This document shows, one piece after another, positions 19,012-29,499 of a DNA stretch of 64,000 nt. The position numbers and the translations under genes are program-made. Source of the DNA: Chaetoderma sp. LZ-2023a. Taxonomy: Eukaryota > Mollusca > Caudofoveata > Chaetodermatida > Chaetodermatidae. The stretch's first letter is position 1; every line of letters begins with the position of its first letter. The notes below the pieces were generated by a model that was not told where the DNA came from, did not search any database, and saw only the letters and a list, made by a program, of their open reading frames with translations. The DNA is taken from assembly GCA_034401795.1 (NCBI GenBank), contig CM067367.1:53526269-53590268 (forward strand), written 5' to 3'.

Positions 19012-20086
19012 TCTGTTCTGATAACCACCGATGAAGATGGAATATCAATGGTTCTTTTACTGGAATCTTCAGAGACAACGGATCCGTTATCTGAGACCAG
19101 AATGACATTAAGTACATCTGAATCGGTCTGCGCCTGAGTGCCGCATAAGGTACCACCTTCTCCAGAGATACTAGTAAACCCAGTATTCTGAGAAATTGAC
19201 GCGCCGTCAGATAGACTCCTAGAGCAACTGACTCCAGTACTGCAATCAAGCTCTTGACTCTGCTCTCCGCTGGAAAAGCTACACAATCCCTGAGATTGAA
19301 AAGAATTCCCAGATACACAAACTCCTGGTATGGAGTCAATTCTGATATCTCTAGATTCACAATCCATCCTAGGTCCTTTAATAAGGCTAGGACTAACTGG
19401 AGATTGTTGCGCAGAGTGACTGGATTTCCCGCCTCCAGCAGCCTGTCGTCTATGTAAGTATGAACAACTATGTTTCTCCTGCGAAGATAAGAAGTCATGG
19501 CAAGAACCACTTTGGTGAAGACCCTCGGGGCTGTGGTCAGACCGAACGGAAGCGCATTGAATTCCCACACATTGTCTTGGAACGCAAAGCGAAGGTATTT
19601 CTGAAAATGAATTTACATTGGAATATGAAAATATGCATCCTTCAGATCTATCGATACTGCCTACATGCCTTTTCTCAGCCCTGTCATCACTGCTGCTACA
19701 GTCTCCATCTGAAATTTTGGTGAAAGAATGAATATGTTCAGCAGTTTGAGGTTGAGAATCGGTCTTCAACCTCTGGTGCACTTCAGAATGAGGAAAATTA
19801 TTGAATAGAAGCCCAGGGAGGACTGATCGCAGACTAAATGAATCGCATTCTTCTGCTGAAGATCTATGATTTCTGCGCAAATGGCATCTAGACGATCGGA
19901 TTCCCTTGGAATGGGAGTCCATACTGGAGTCGATGTTAATGGAACTAACAATTGACGGATGAGCCAGTCTGGTTCGCAGCCGTTTCTTAGCCAATGACTG
20001 ACTAAACAATCTTGCACGACCTGTTCCCACTGATTTGAGAACAGCTGAAGTCTGCCTCCGATGGTAGGATTCTGCACACAGCTCAC
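19012..20086 (-). pseudogene. DIRS A reverse transcriptase (split from its RNase H by B)
   Basis: From high to low coordinates: an N-terminal segment (20086-19766; PVWTPIPRESDR), then motif A AVSIDLKDAYFHIPM flanked by TAG and TAA stops (about 19675 and 19615), then an open stretch from WEFNALPFGLTTAP with the catalytic HTYIDDRLL box to LHRWLSEQ at the junction with B. YIDD survives but the nonsense codons and a frame break near 19766 disable the gene. The rest of the polyprotein lies at 11964-10966. Confidence 0.88.
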
Positions 20087-20181
20087 GGTCGATATTGCAC
20101 GATGACATTAATTCGCTTGAGTGAAGATTCTCGACTCCTTTCATTCCTGGCGTCACCGGAACGGGTCTCGCCAGAAACCCG

Positions 20182-21774
20182 TCAGGACCATCCCCCTCCC
20201 CCACCCACCATGCGGCTTCTTGGAATATGACGGACCGGGACCGCCGCCATGGCTATCCTTATGGTAGCCACTGCGACCCAAGTCGCCACCATTCCTATCC
20301 TCTTCATACGGCCTCTTATTAGAGGACTTGTATGAGGATGAACGGCCAGGTCCCTGTGAACCGGATGCCCAATGGGCATCATGGCCAGAAGGACGATCTC
20401 TGGCGCTGTGACCATTGACGCAACCTTGGAAAGAGCTTGTCTTGCCGAGTCACCAAACAAGCCTGGACCAATGAAGGGCGCAGAAGATAACGCAGCCCTC
20501 ATCTTTGGTCCTGGTTCTACGCAATCGAGAACCATTCTCCTCCGCTCCACCAATGATCTAGTGATCACCCTGGCCAGTCAATCCTGGGATAAGCGCATGG
20601 TGTCCCGCATAACTCCGGGAGCAGCCTCTGGCACTTCTACAACTTCCGCCACGCAGGTCAGCATACCCTGCAGGATGGTGCTTCCTTGCGAGAGAGCGGC
20701 CATAGCCGCTCTCGCCACATCCTCAATGAGTCAACTCATTGAAAGGATCTTTGTTAGCTTGGGAAACCAAGGGTCGAGAACGACCCTTGGATTTCCCAGC
20801 TAACAGCCTATTCAGCGCTTCTCTTTCCCTGACTGAAAGCCGAGGAACACAAGCATACTGATGATAGGCCTGCTCCGGAAAGCGGACCCTACTCCTTATC
20901 CCCTTAGGCAACGAATAATCCGGCTGAACCAGACGGTACGCCTCAACTTCCGACATGTCAAAAGTCTGGGTGTCCAAGGGAAGTCGGCATGGCCGAAGAG
21001 CCACTCGACAGAGCGGTAGCCGCTCACTCTGACATCCCCTCCATCGCGCTGAGATCCTTGAACCGATGCCAACCCGAGACGGTCGGACATCCAGCCAAGG
21101 ACCTGCACCCACTCAGCTTCGGTGTAAAAGGATGATTCGTCCATCAATGGACTACCATTCTCATCCTCCTTCTCACCCTTGGATAAGCAGGCCACTGACG
21201 ATCCATACTGAGAGCTACTGACCAAACTTCCAATACGAAGCGGATCCGTGGCTCGAATACTTGCGGCACCAGTATCTAGCGAATTGCCAGATACGGATTC
21301 ACCGCAATCCATTGGCCCCAGCATGGGACACAGGACTATGGCCGCTACTACAGCAGGAGATGGAACTCCGAGAGGAGCCGTCATAACCGCCTCCGTGATG
21401 CCGACGGGAGCCGTAAAACACGGCTCTAGCGGCAATCCGGACTGAGCAAAATCTGGGTGAAAGATGCCCGACGGAACATCAACATCTCCACCCGGCTGGC
21501 AAACCCGTACAAAACCTGTGGGTGACCCGCGGGAAATACTGGCATCTGCCGCCTGAGAAAGCTCCGCTATGCCAGAGTCTTCCATCAGGGGGATATCTTC
21601 CTCCTCCGCCACTTGAGCCAAAGCAAGAGGAAGGACAGGTGATTGTCCCGCCGCAGAACTGGCCGGACCACCGATAGGTAGTCCTGCACCAGCTTGCATC
21701 GTCTGGATTGTGGACTGGAAAAACTCAAACATCGCCTTGAATTGGATCGCCCAAACAGCCAAAGCCGAGTCCAT
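20182..21774 (-). pseudogene. DIRS A gag-like gene, frameshifted
   Basis: Three overlapping frames (21774-20896, 21112-20723, 20568-20182) make a gag-like product with at least two frameshifts and a stop. Starts MDSALAVWAIQFKAMFEFF; the frame stays open upstream to about 21862, where an AG acceptor-like site occurs. PFIGPGLFGD near 20480 matches PMTGPGLFGG of element B's gag, and ACVPRLSVREREAL matches B's VVPKPSVDDRAAL. The C-terminal Arg/Gly-rich tail is present but shifted. Overall similarity to B is low, so A and B are different DIRS families, not sister copies. Confidence 0.75.
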
Positions 21775-21862
21775 CCGCTCGTTCAGACACTCTTCTAGAC
21801 CCTTGGTTAAAGGGATATTCCACTGGGGGTATTTTATGCATCTGACGTAAAGTACTAATTTT

Positions 21863-23654
21863 CTGCATTAATTTGAGACCAAGAGCACAATTTTATTCCA
21901 ACAAATAAAAACGATATACTTAATTTAAATTGCTAAAGTAACCAGTAGATAGAGGCGCCATTTTGGACAAGCAGCTGACGTCACCGACACACCTACTCTG
22001 TTTGCCCGATCGAGGATAGCCGTAACCAGGGGAGGTAAATCTTGCATCTCGTGGATAATTAGCGTACTGGCTAAACAACTGACACTTTGCCAGTGTTTGA
22101 AGGAAATTAAAGTGCAATTAGTGTCCCGATGATCGCGCAAGTCATTGTAGTGCTAAATTGTCAAAAATTGTTTTCTTATGGGCAATTTCTATTTTTTTAA
22201 AACATTGAAGGGTTATGCCAGGAGCGTGTTTGCAATCAACCAGCTACAACAAATTCTTGAAAAATATGTTAGTTGAATAAATGTTGAATGTAATTTCTCT
22301 GAAAGCTGTTGCTATTGCAACTTCTGCTTCCAGTCAAATTCCAGTTTCAAAATATTCAACAGGCAGTAAATATGAGTCAACATTAAAAAATTTGGGATCA
22401 CTTAGTTAACCCTTTCAAGGACAGAAAAGCAGAAAGCTTAAAATTTACCCTGCATTGGCCTATTGTGTGAAACTAATTAGTTTGGAAGCTACTGCAACAT
22501 AATTCCAGGAAAATTTAATTCAGAATATTCAACACTCAGCATAGTTATTTTAAAATTGGGAGTAAACGTTGTAAATGATTAATAATGCTGGATTTCAATA
22601 GTGTGAAAGCACTAAACTACTAATTATGTCTAGCATACACTTGTCATTATTTAGTAGCTGTCACCTACTATCGTCTACGAAGTAAGCCGCTAAGCGGTTG
22701 CCTATAATTGACCGACCGGGCAATCAGCGACATCGTTTCATTTTGGTTTGCAAATCCCGTTTTACAATTGACGCAGGCAAATACGACGTTAATTGTCGAG
22801 TTTGATTCTGTTATATTAAAATTAAGTACCGCGCCTTTTGTTTTGAAATGCATGACACATTATTTAAAAATTATACAGACTATATGTTCTAAACTTGTGT
22901 CATCCAAATTTAAATGTGGAAGATATCCATCCAGTGCCAATGTTATGAAGCCATCTTTCAGTTAGCCCCTTTTCATGCGGATGCTTCTGTGGATCCGGTA
23001 TCTGAAAATGTGAATTTCCGTACCCTTTCCATGATCGTTTCTATTACTGCAAGCCCATGCTTGACATGCGGACATGATGCGATTTAACCATTTCACGCCA
23101 GCACTGGCCTCTGCAATCGTCAAGTTGAGGACGCAGGTTAAAAGAATGTCATTTTGAGAATTTACAACTAAAACGACTGTCTCAGTAACCGAACCAGCCA
23201 TTCCAGTGGTAAGTTTTCAAAAAACGTCTTCGATTGGCCTGCAAATGGCCATTCAAGAAGGAAATATTCTGATTTTCCTGACAGAATTTGGTCATTAAAG
23301 GGTTAATTAATATTCTTCATAACGCGAAGTAAACGGGTAAATCTAAGTGCTGGCGATATTTTGCTGGTGTGTCGTTGACGTCATAATCTCGCAGTTTCTC
23401 GCTCTCGTTGCGAGAAAATGGATGCGCCCAGGAGCCACGTTTTCGAGCGTCTTTGGCATATTCATTTTATTATTTCTCGGCAATGGAACAGTGTATTATA
23501 TATTTTTTTGCGGCAACTATTTCGGATTATAATATATTTTTAGTTGACTTATTCCCGATTTTCACTGGCATTTCCCTTTAATAACAATGTACTGGGCATG
23601 TCTGCCTGTGATGGGCGTGTTGGTTCAGGGGAGAGCATCCCTTATCCTGCTAGG
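21863..23654. other. DIRS A 5' region with unidentified sequence
   Basis: No reliable coding segment. A half-copy of the palindromic MITE family lies at 23191-23250 (CCAGCCATTCCAGTGGTAAG to TTGGCCTGCAAATGGCC). The rest is AT-rich and probably includes additional old insertions, since this leader is over 2 kb longer than B's. Confidence 0.5.
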
Positions 23655-24085
23655 CTTATGCCTATAGGCTCCATTGTGTGGAGCTGGTGTATCCAATGAC
23701 CTGTTTTCTCCATGGGGTGGAGTTTTCATCGCCCGGGTCTGATGAGAGTACCTGGATAATTCTGAACTGCATGTCAGTTCTAGAATGTCCATGTTTATTG
23801 AAATGTCTGGATATGGGTGCGTCATATCATTCATTCCTACGGAGGTTTGATATCGATCTCAGATGTTCTTGGATTCTGATTTTGAAGGTGCATAGAGTTT
23901 CTCTATACTGTTTCTTACATTTGTTGCAAGTTAATGGTCTTGGAGGATCCACTGTTGAAGAGCTTACCACTCCTTCGGTTCCAGTTCGCGCAGGCAACAC
24001 AGTGATGGCCAGTGAACTTCATGAAACAGTTGCAGCGAGAGCATAACGTATCACGAGGGGATTTTTCTTGCCCCTTCACCTTCTG
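23655..24085 (-). pseudogene. GIY-YIG-type endonuclease fragment
   Basis: In one minus-strand frame I read LTCNKCKKQYRETLCTFKIR, then EHLRSISNLRRNE, a stop, then APISRHFNKHGHSRTDMQF and RIIQVLSS. This CxxC...QY...R..EH...HFN..GHS..DM pattern is the C-terminal GIY-YIG-like region found in Penelope-like elements and some invertebrate LINEs. Upstream (24085-23945) lies a Cys-rich part (CSRCNCFMKF, CVACANW) in a shifted frame. It is truncated and broken, so an old fragment, probably inserted into or next to DIRS A's leader. Confidence 0.7.
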
Positions 24086-24721
24086 CAAACACAGAATAAG
24101 AATTAAAATGCTGCACATGATAAGATGATGATGAGCAACTTGCACAATTTACTTGATTGTAATTCAAAATTGGTTACAAACTTTCTCTTAAATTAATGAT
24201 CATTGAGAATTAGGCAGGAAGTATTTGAAAATTTTTTGAGTGAAAACATGACTTGGTAATTAACTAATGTTAAAATAGCCAAGAAATACAGACCGATCGC
24301 TACATACACCCTCGGCAATGAAGCGAGAGCTACAGAATGGCCTAAAACACAGTGCATAGACACGCCAAGCCAAAACAAAAGGTTAATCATGGGCACTGCC
24401 ATCTTGGCTATGAGCGCATCCATCTCGGAAGGAACCGAGTCGCAAGAGAAATTTACTGAGTACCCGGATAAGATTAAGCAGTTAACGGGTAACGGAGCGA
24501 CTCCAACAATGGCTACCATTTTAAAATATGCCAATTTAAGGAAATTTCAAACAGTCATTACGGCACGAATGTATAAATTCTAGATTGATACAACCTGCCC
24601 CTGTGATGATTTTCCTTTGCCTTCCATGGAACCAGCAACTATTTACGCAAACGCTTAACTTCGTCGAAAACTACAAAATTTTAGAGCTAAAAAAAAATGC
24701 TACTGTAAAGTCCAGCAAAAT
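24086..24721. other. DIRS A 5' leader, no gene recognised
   Basis: Two opposed open frames occur here (minus 24193-24534, plus 24389-24583); neither resembles a family I know. They are left uncalled. Confidence 0.45.
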
Positions 24722-24876
24722 AGACGAATCTGACTGTGATTGGGAATTGACTCGGTACCTGGGCTATGGTTATTCCCAGACACAGTATAGGTAGGACCAT
24801 GGAGAGTGCAGTTTTTAATTGTTTATTTTGAGCTAGACTAGATAATAGACATCATAATAGTACATCTGGTAAGTAT
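24722..24876. repeat. DIRS A right inverted terminal repeat
   Basis: AGACGAATCTGACTGTGATT to GTACATCTGGTAAGT pairs with 9157-9317. The outer extension ATTGTTCGAAGTAGAA ends at 24890, next to R1 sequence CCATTGAGACC. Confidence 0.88.
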
Positions 24877-24890
24877 TGTTCGAAGTAGAA

Positions 24891-25915
24891 CCATTGAGAC
24901 CTGTAGGAAGAATTGCGTTGACAAGAAATTATATTTAAAGGGGGACAACTCTGTAATGAAACATTTTTCGGGCGCGAAAAAAGTACATGCACATCTGCAC
25001 ATGATACTGATAATGTTGACGAAATTTAAAGTTAATCTATTGAGACCTCTAGGAGGAGTTGCGTTGACAAGAAATGATTGTCAGAGATGTATGGACTGAC
25101 AGACGGACATACATACATACAATTTGGACAGACGGATGGATGTACAGGTACACGGATAGCACATGCACACCTACCCGTGGTAATGATAACACATCCCAAT
25201 TTTCAAAAGAATCAGAGTTAAACTGACAAGAAATGATTGGCAATGCAGTTTATGTATCGGCTTTAAGATATATAAAGGGGGGTAACTCGGTAATGAACAA
25301 TTTTTCGGACGCGAAGAAAGCACATGCACATCTGCACATGACACGGATAATGTCGACAAAGTTTTACGTTAATCCATTGAGACCTCTAGGAGTTGCGTTG
25401 ACAAGAAATGATTGGCAATGCAGTTTATGTACCAGCTTTAAGATATTTAAAGGGTGATAACTCTGTAATGAAAAAATTTTCGGTCGCGAAAAAAAGCACA
25501 TGCACATCTGCGAGACCTCTAGGAAGAGTTGGTTGACAAGAAATGATTGTCAGAGATGGATGGACTGACAGATGGACATACATACATTTTGGACAGATGG
25601 ATGGACGTACAGGTACAAGGATAGCACATGCATACCTACACGTGGTAATGATAACACGTACCTATTTTCAAAAGAATTGGAGCAAAACTGTAGGTGTTGC
25701 TTTGACAAGAAATTATTGGCAATGCAGTTTATGTATTGGCTTTAAGATATATAAAGGGGGATAACTCTGTAATGAACAATTTTTTGGACGCGAAGAAAGC
25801 ACATGCACATCTGTACCCGATACTGATAATGTTGACAAAATTTCTTATTAATCCATTGAGAACTCTAGGAGGTGCGTTGACAAGACAGGGACAGACCGGA
25901 CGGATGGAGACATGC
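24891..25915. repeat. R1 dispersed repeat, right block
   Basis: Continuation of the R1 array after DIRS A. It holds several diverged units with CCATTGAGACCTCTAGGAGG, TTGACAAGAAATGATTG and GGACAGACGGATGGA-type tracts. Uninterrupted GTTAATCCATTGAGACC near 25371-25385 gives the pre-insertion sequence for element A. Confidence 0.82.
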
Positions 25916-26066
25916 TGATCGCTATATCACCAACCCCCACCCCGTCGTCCAGACCGGGGGGGGGGATAAAAACTTAACATTGTTGACGCCATTGCCGGAA
26001 AAGTGACACATATGTGTCTCACTTTCTGCTTTGAAGGCGAGACAAAAACAGGATAAACCTGTGTGT

Positions 26067-26097
<31 letters not shown>

Positions 26098-26304
26098 GCT
26101 AAGGACTCTTGTCTAAAAAGGCCAAAGAGAGGATTACAGCAAGTTGTAGTACAAGTACAGTTTCATATCAAAATATATATATCATTTTTTTATCCTAATA
26201 TCAGTGACAGAAAAACTGGCTTCGATTTATAAAGTGATAATATATAATTGTAATTGAGCATCATTCTCAATGGACCTTTCCAGGTTATCCATCCATCATA
26301 TGAC
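25916..26304. other. Intronic/intergenic with long G-runs
   Basis: No gene. Contains a G-run of about 11 near 25958 and an uninterrupted run of about 30 G at 26069-26098, a potential quadruplex or assembly-sensitive homopolymer. Confidence 0.6.
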
Positions 26305-27074
26305 TAGGGCTTCACAATATACCGATATTATATCGAATACCGGTATCATAGCTATACCGTTAATCATACAGATATGGTTTTTCTGATACCGAAATACCGA
26401 GATATAAGATAAAACCGGTATAATATTTTGCTAGGCAGATAATCTGCTTCCCATTAGTACTATTTCAATATTATATAGCTGGCCAGCGATATAAGTTACT
26501 GCTCTTCGCAAGGGAAAATGATATTTTACCTGTATTTAACGATCACGCTTTTCTTATTTATCCAGAGCTGTCAAATTGTTGTTTTGAGGCTAGTGTTAGA
26601 GTGATTGATAAATTAACGATTACGGCTACGAAAGTTGCCTACGTATAAGAATGTACTTCTCGCCAACAAATTGAATAAAACTTATTTAAATTACCATCAT
26701 AGGACATCGGATGGTTAAAAATGTCTAAAACCTATCTTATCTAGTTTCACTGGGCGAGTTTATACGGGACGAGATGGTCACTGGTTACCGGTATCTTGCG
26801 ATCTCTACGCGGAAATAGTTGTAATTTCGTGGCAAATTCAAATCATTTGTAGGGACGATTTGGGTGGAGTTTCAGCTGCAGCTGAAGACAGTTAAAATTT
26901 AGCGTTTAATATCAGGATTCATGTAATTTCTTGGTTTTATTGTGGAAATTTGCAGCGCTGATATACATTGAATATGGAATCATACTACTCAGAATAATAC
27001 CGGTAATAAAGGTATACCGGTATGAAAATTGATATCGATACCGATATTCATTTTATTAATACTGTGAAGCCCTA
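26305..27074. mobile_element. Non-autonomous hAT-type element (MITE) with 8-bp target duplication
   Basis: Terminal inverted repeats TAGGGCTTCACA...TGTGAAGCCCTA are perfect over 12 bases and similar further in (ATACCGATAT-rich). Both ends are directly flanked by CATATGAC (26297-26304 and 27075-27082), an 8-bp duplication typical of hAT transposition. The 770-bp interior is AT-rich with CCGGTAT motifs and lacks coding potential. It would depend on a transposase supplied in trans. Confidence 0.88.
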
Positions 27075-27384
27075 CATATGACGTCATAATCAACTATGTG
27101 ACGTGTAGGATGATGTCGTAATCATGATGTCACAAATGACTCGATTTAGTCCGTCTTAAACGCTTAATAATCTGACACGGTGTACGACTTTACTATGGGG
27201 ATCAGAGTTCAATTAGGAAAGAATGTCACTATTAGGTGCTACTGTCTCCAAAATGTCTATCAGTCATTCGCTAAGTGGCTGCTTATCTGAGTTCTGACAT
27301 CAGATAAAGTGATCAAACAGTGTTTAGAGGAGATAATAACATATGTACTAGTGATACGCTTCTAGGCTTAACATGTACACTAAC

Positions 27385-27516
27385 CTTACTTGTTTTGTCC
27401 CAGTAGACCTTCGGCACATAAATGTACGGTAGATGACTTAGGTCACGCTGACATCTCTCAGCATTTTTACCCTCATTCTCAAAATCCAGCTCCTGAATTA
27501 AAGTACTCTTAAGATC
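27385..27516 (-). CDS. ADCK5 exon 5
   Basis: Encodes DLKSTLIQELDFENEGKNAE and onwards to VYWDKTSK, the ELDFENEGxNAExC signature of UbiB-family kinases. The acceptor ...TATGTGCAG precedes GATCTT and the donor AAG|GTTAGT follows, both phase 0. The next expected coding segment (around the HxDxHPGN catalytic loop) is not found between here and the left edge of the window. Confidence 0.93.
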
Positions 27517-27797
27517 CTGCACATAGAAACAAGAAAGTACTTGCAGCAACATCCATTAATGCAACGCAATCAAATTGGCCGTAAATGAAAGCCTTACGGT
27601 CAACATGAGCATCTGTTCTTGACTTAAATGTTCACCGTATGCTAAGATTTTATCAGTCAGTTCTTTTACAATGAAACAGATAGACTAATAGCCGTAATGC
27701 TGCATTAACTTGTTACATTAATATATTTTAATGTTGTGCAATGAAGTGAGAGCTGTAATTTATAGTTTTTGTCTTGAAATACACCCATTTCCCATAC

Positions 27798-27911
27798 CTG
27801 TAATACCCAGGCAAAGCCAAACTTTGGATGCATGAATTCTATTAACTGCAGTAAAATCTCACACGTCCTAATATCACTGCTAAAGCGGTCCTGGAGGTCA
27901 ATGTATTGTGC
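27798..27911 (-). CDS. ADCK5 exon 4
   Basis: 38 codons, [14 protein letters not shown] to FGFAWVLQ, matching the ADCK5 segment that follows the VAVKV lysine motif. Acceptor TTTTTATGTACAG and donor CAG|GTATGG are canonical, phase 0 at both ends. Separated from exon 5 by a 281-bp intron. Confidence 0.93.
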
Positions 27912-28000
27912 CTGTACATAAAAACATGAAGTATGCACATGTTAAGAGTCAGGTAAATGATAATATAACATATATACACCTGAATAGTGTAGGAATCCAT

Positions 28001-28224
28001 GTCTAGCTATACCCCACCCATTTCTGGCTATACCCCACCCATTTCTAGCTATACCCCACCCATTTATAGCTATACCCCACCCATTTATAGCTATAACCCA
28101 CCCATTTCTAGCTAAGCTCCACCCATTTCTAGCTATACCCCACCCATTTCTAGCTATAGCACACCCATTTCTAGCCATACCCCACCCATTTCTAGTTATA
28201 CCCCACCCATTTCTAGCTAAGCTC
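28001..28224. repeat. 21-bp minisatellite in ADCK5 intron 3
   Basis: About eleven imperfect copies of ACCCCACCCATTTCTAGCTAT. A 115-codon minus-strand frame (RNGWGIA repeats) is an artefact of the repeat. Confidence 0.88.
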
Positions 28225-28414
28225 CTCACACTCTTATAGGCTTGTTGGAATCGATTTATATACATTAACTCCTGAATTCCCAATTTCAAGGTAATTATAC
28301 AGGTAAGCTGTTGAAACTATTTGAAACGGCAGCAATCAAACTATTCAACAGACAGCTTTTTGTGAGAATTCTTGAGGTGCGATTTCCGGGAAATGACTAC
28401 CCTTTAGTTATATG

Positions 28415-28416
<2 letters not shown>

Positions 28417-28488
<72 letters not shown>
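28417..28488. repeat. TA microsatellite
   Basis: About 36 TA dinucleotides in ADCK5 intron 3; produces spurious Ile-Tyr frames on both strands. Confidence 0.95.
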
Positions 28489-28491
<3 letters not shown>

Positions 28492-28564
28492 TTAGCATGC
28501 AAGTTGCAAAACAATGTGCATGCATGACACGCACGCGCGCATGCACGAACGAACGAATGAACGA

Positions 28565-28575
28565 ACGCACGCACG

Positions 28576-28620
<45 letters not shown>
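28565..28620. repeat. CA (TG on the gene strand) microsatellite at the exon 3 donor
   Basis: CACG/CA repeat ending exactly at the exon 3 boundary. On the gene strand the exon's AAG is followed by GTGTGTGTG, so the microsatellite itself supplies the GT donor. Confidence 0.92.
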
Positions 28621-28622
<2 letters not shown>

Positions 28623-28761
28623 TGACAGCAACATCCTCTCCCGCATGCGTCTTTGCCCTATGAACTTGAGCTAAACTAGCAGCAGCTATTGGCTCTGGAT
28701 CAAAACTCGAGAATACCTCCTCAGGCACTTTACCAAATTCTTCAAGAAACAGCTGCTCAAT
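28621..28761 (-). CDS. ADCK5 exon 3
   Basis: 47 codons: [17 protein letters not shown], then [17 protein letters not shown] and [17 protein letters not shown] is the Ala-rich nucleotide-binding loop that replaces the Gly-rich loop in UbiB kinases, and VAVK holds the ATP-contacting lysine. Acceptor TTTGTATTGCAG; the donor is the first GT of a (GT)n tract. Phase 0 at both ends. Confidence 0.95.
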
Positions 28762-28899
28762 CTGCAATACAAACATTTTATATTTGCTGTTATAGCATCA
28801 TGCAGCGGGATGATTTTTCAGTTAAATCTAATAATGGGTATATTTTATATTACAGTGTAACAGTAATTTGCATGTAAAAGAACTCTTCCAACCTGTAAA

Positions 28900-29120
28900 A
28901 CTTTAAATTCCTCTATTTCCATTTCAAGAGGCTTATGAAAATTAAAACAAATCGTATTGGATTTTGGAATGTTGGTGAATGGATGAATAAAGTTTTAGCT
29001 ATGCCATGCTTATCTCTAGCTAAGCTTTACCTACGCTTTGCCCGTGTTGGGATTAATCGATCCCTGCACTCCCTGAATCTTAATTTTCATAAAACTATGC
29101 AGGTAAGCTGTTGAATAGAC
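28900..29120. repeat. Dispersed repeat, CTAGCTAAGC...GGTAAGCTGTTGAATA family
   Basis: Segment with CTCTAGCTAAGCTTTACC, GATTAATCGATCCCTGCACT and ATGCAGGTAAGCTGTTGAAT. Related segments occur near 28195-28320, 36180-36310 and 39655-39790. Confidence 0.6.
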
Positions 29121-29499
29121 CTTGGCGGTTTCCATATAATACCATGAATATCGCGGTATTATCGTTATCGTTATCATTTTCCAATATCGCAAATACCGTC
29201 TGTCATGATAATGAAATATTAAAACTTGCAAGACGAAGTTTATATGCATTGTTAAATTTAATTATTGTCTCACTTTCTATACAATAATGACCAAAATCAA
29301 CCAGTTTAGTGCTGGTCTTACCTTATAAAGGGCTGTGTCTTATATCAATCTATACAATGTAGTAATATTCCATTGTCAGTGTGTTTTATGAAAATAAAAC
29401 CAAATTAATACATAACAAGCATTCTGTAAGTATTGCTTAGCAATACATGTCTCCTATCTGGTGATATAAATCTTTAGAGATTGACAGTCAAAAATTTCA

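Larger units (their letters stand above)
9119..24890 (-). mobile_element. DIRS-like retrotransposon A (degenerate, hosts nested element B)
   Basis: The outer ends carry inverted repeats (9157-9317 and 24722-24876). Just inside the left one sits an internal complementary region (about 9393-9473) whose halves are the reverse complements of the left outer extension (9121-9165) and the right outer extension (24870-24890). Both flanks are R1 sequence that joins cleanly (GTTAAT / CCATTGAGACC). Coding order on the minus strand is gag-like, RT, RNase H, tyrosine recombinase. The copy is degenerate (stops, frameshifts). About 7.05 kb of its length is element B; without B it is about 8.7 kb, still inflated by foreign fragments between 21.9 and 24.7 kb. 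Confidence 0.88.

Noticed and set aside
23945..24085. Spliced first exon of DIRS A gag (Cys-rich segment with AG and GTAAGC flanks)
   Set aside because: Joining the donor to the only acceptor-like site near 21862 gives the wrong phase, and the segment adjoins the GIY-YIG fragment, which explains it better.
24193..24534. 113-codon hydrophobic minus-strand ORF
   Set aside because: Could suggest a membrane protein, but it has no homologous pattern I know, overlaps an opposite open frame and lies in a mobile-element leader.
27076..27090. TGACGTCA (CRE-like) palindromes here and near 36468 as regulatory sites
   Set aside because: They occur within dispersed repeat sequence with no promoter nearby; too common to support a regulatory call.
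27942..28289. 115-codon minus-strand frame with RNGWGIA repeats
   Set aside because: Artefact of the 21-bp minisatellite in ADCK5 intron 3.
28311..28646. Long Ile-Tyr, Thr-His and Cys-Val frames on both strands
   Set aside because: They are translations of the TA and CA microsatellites.
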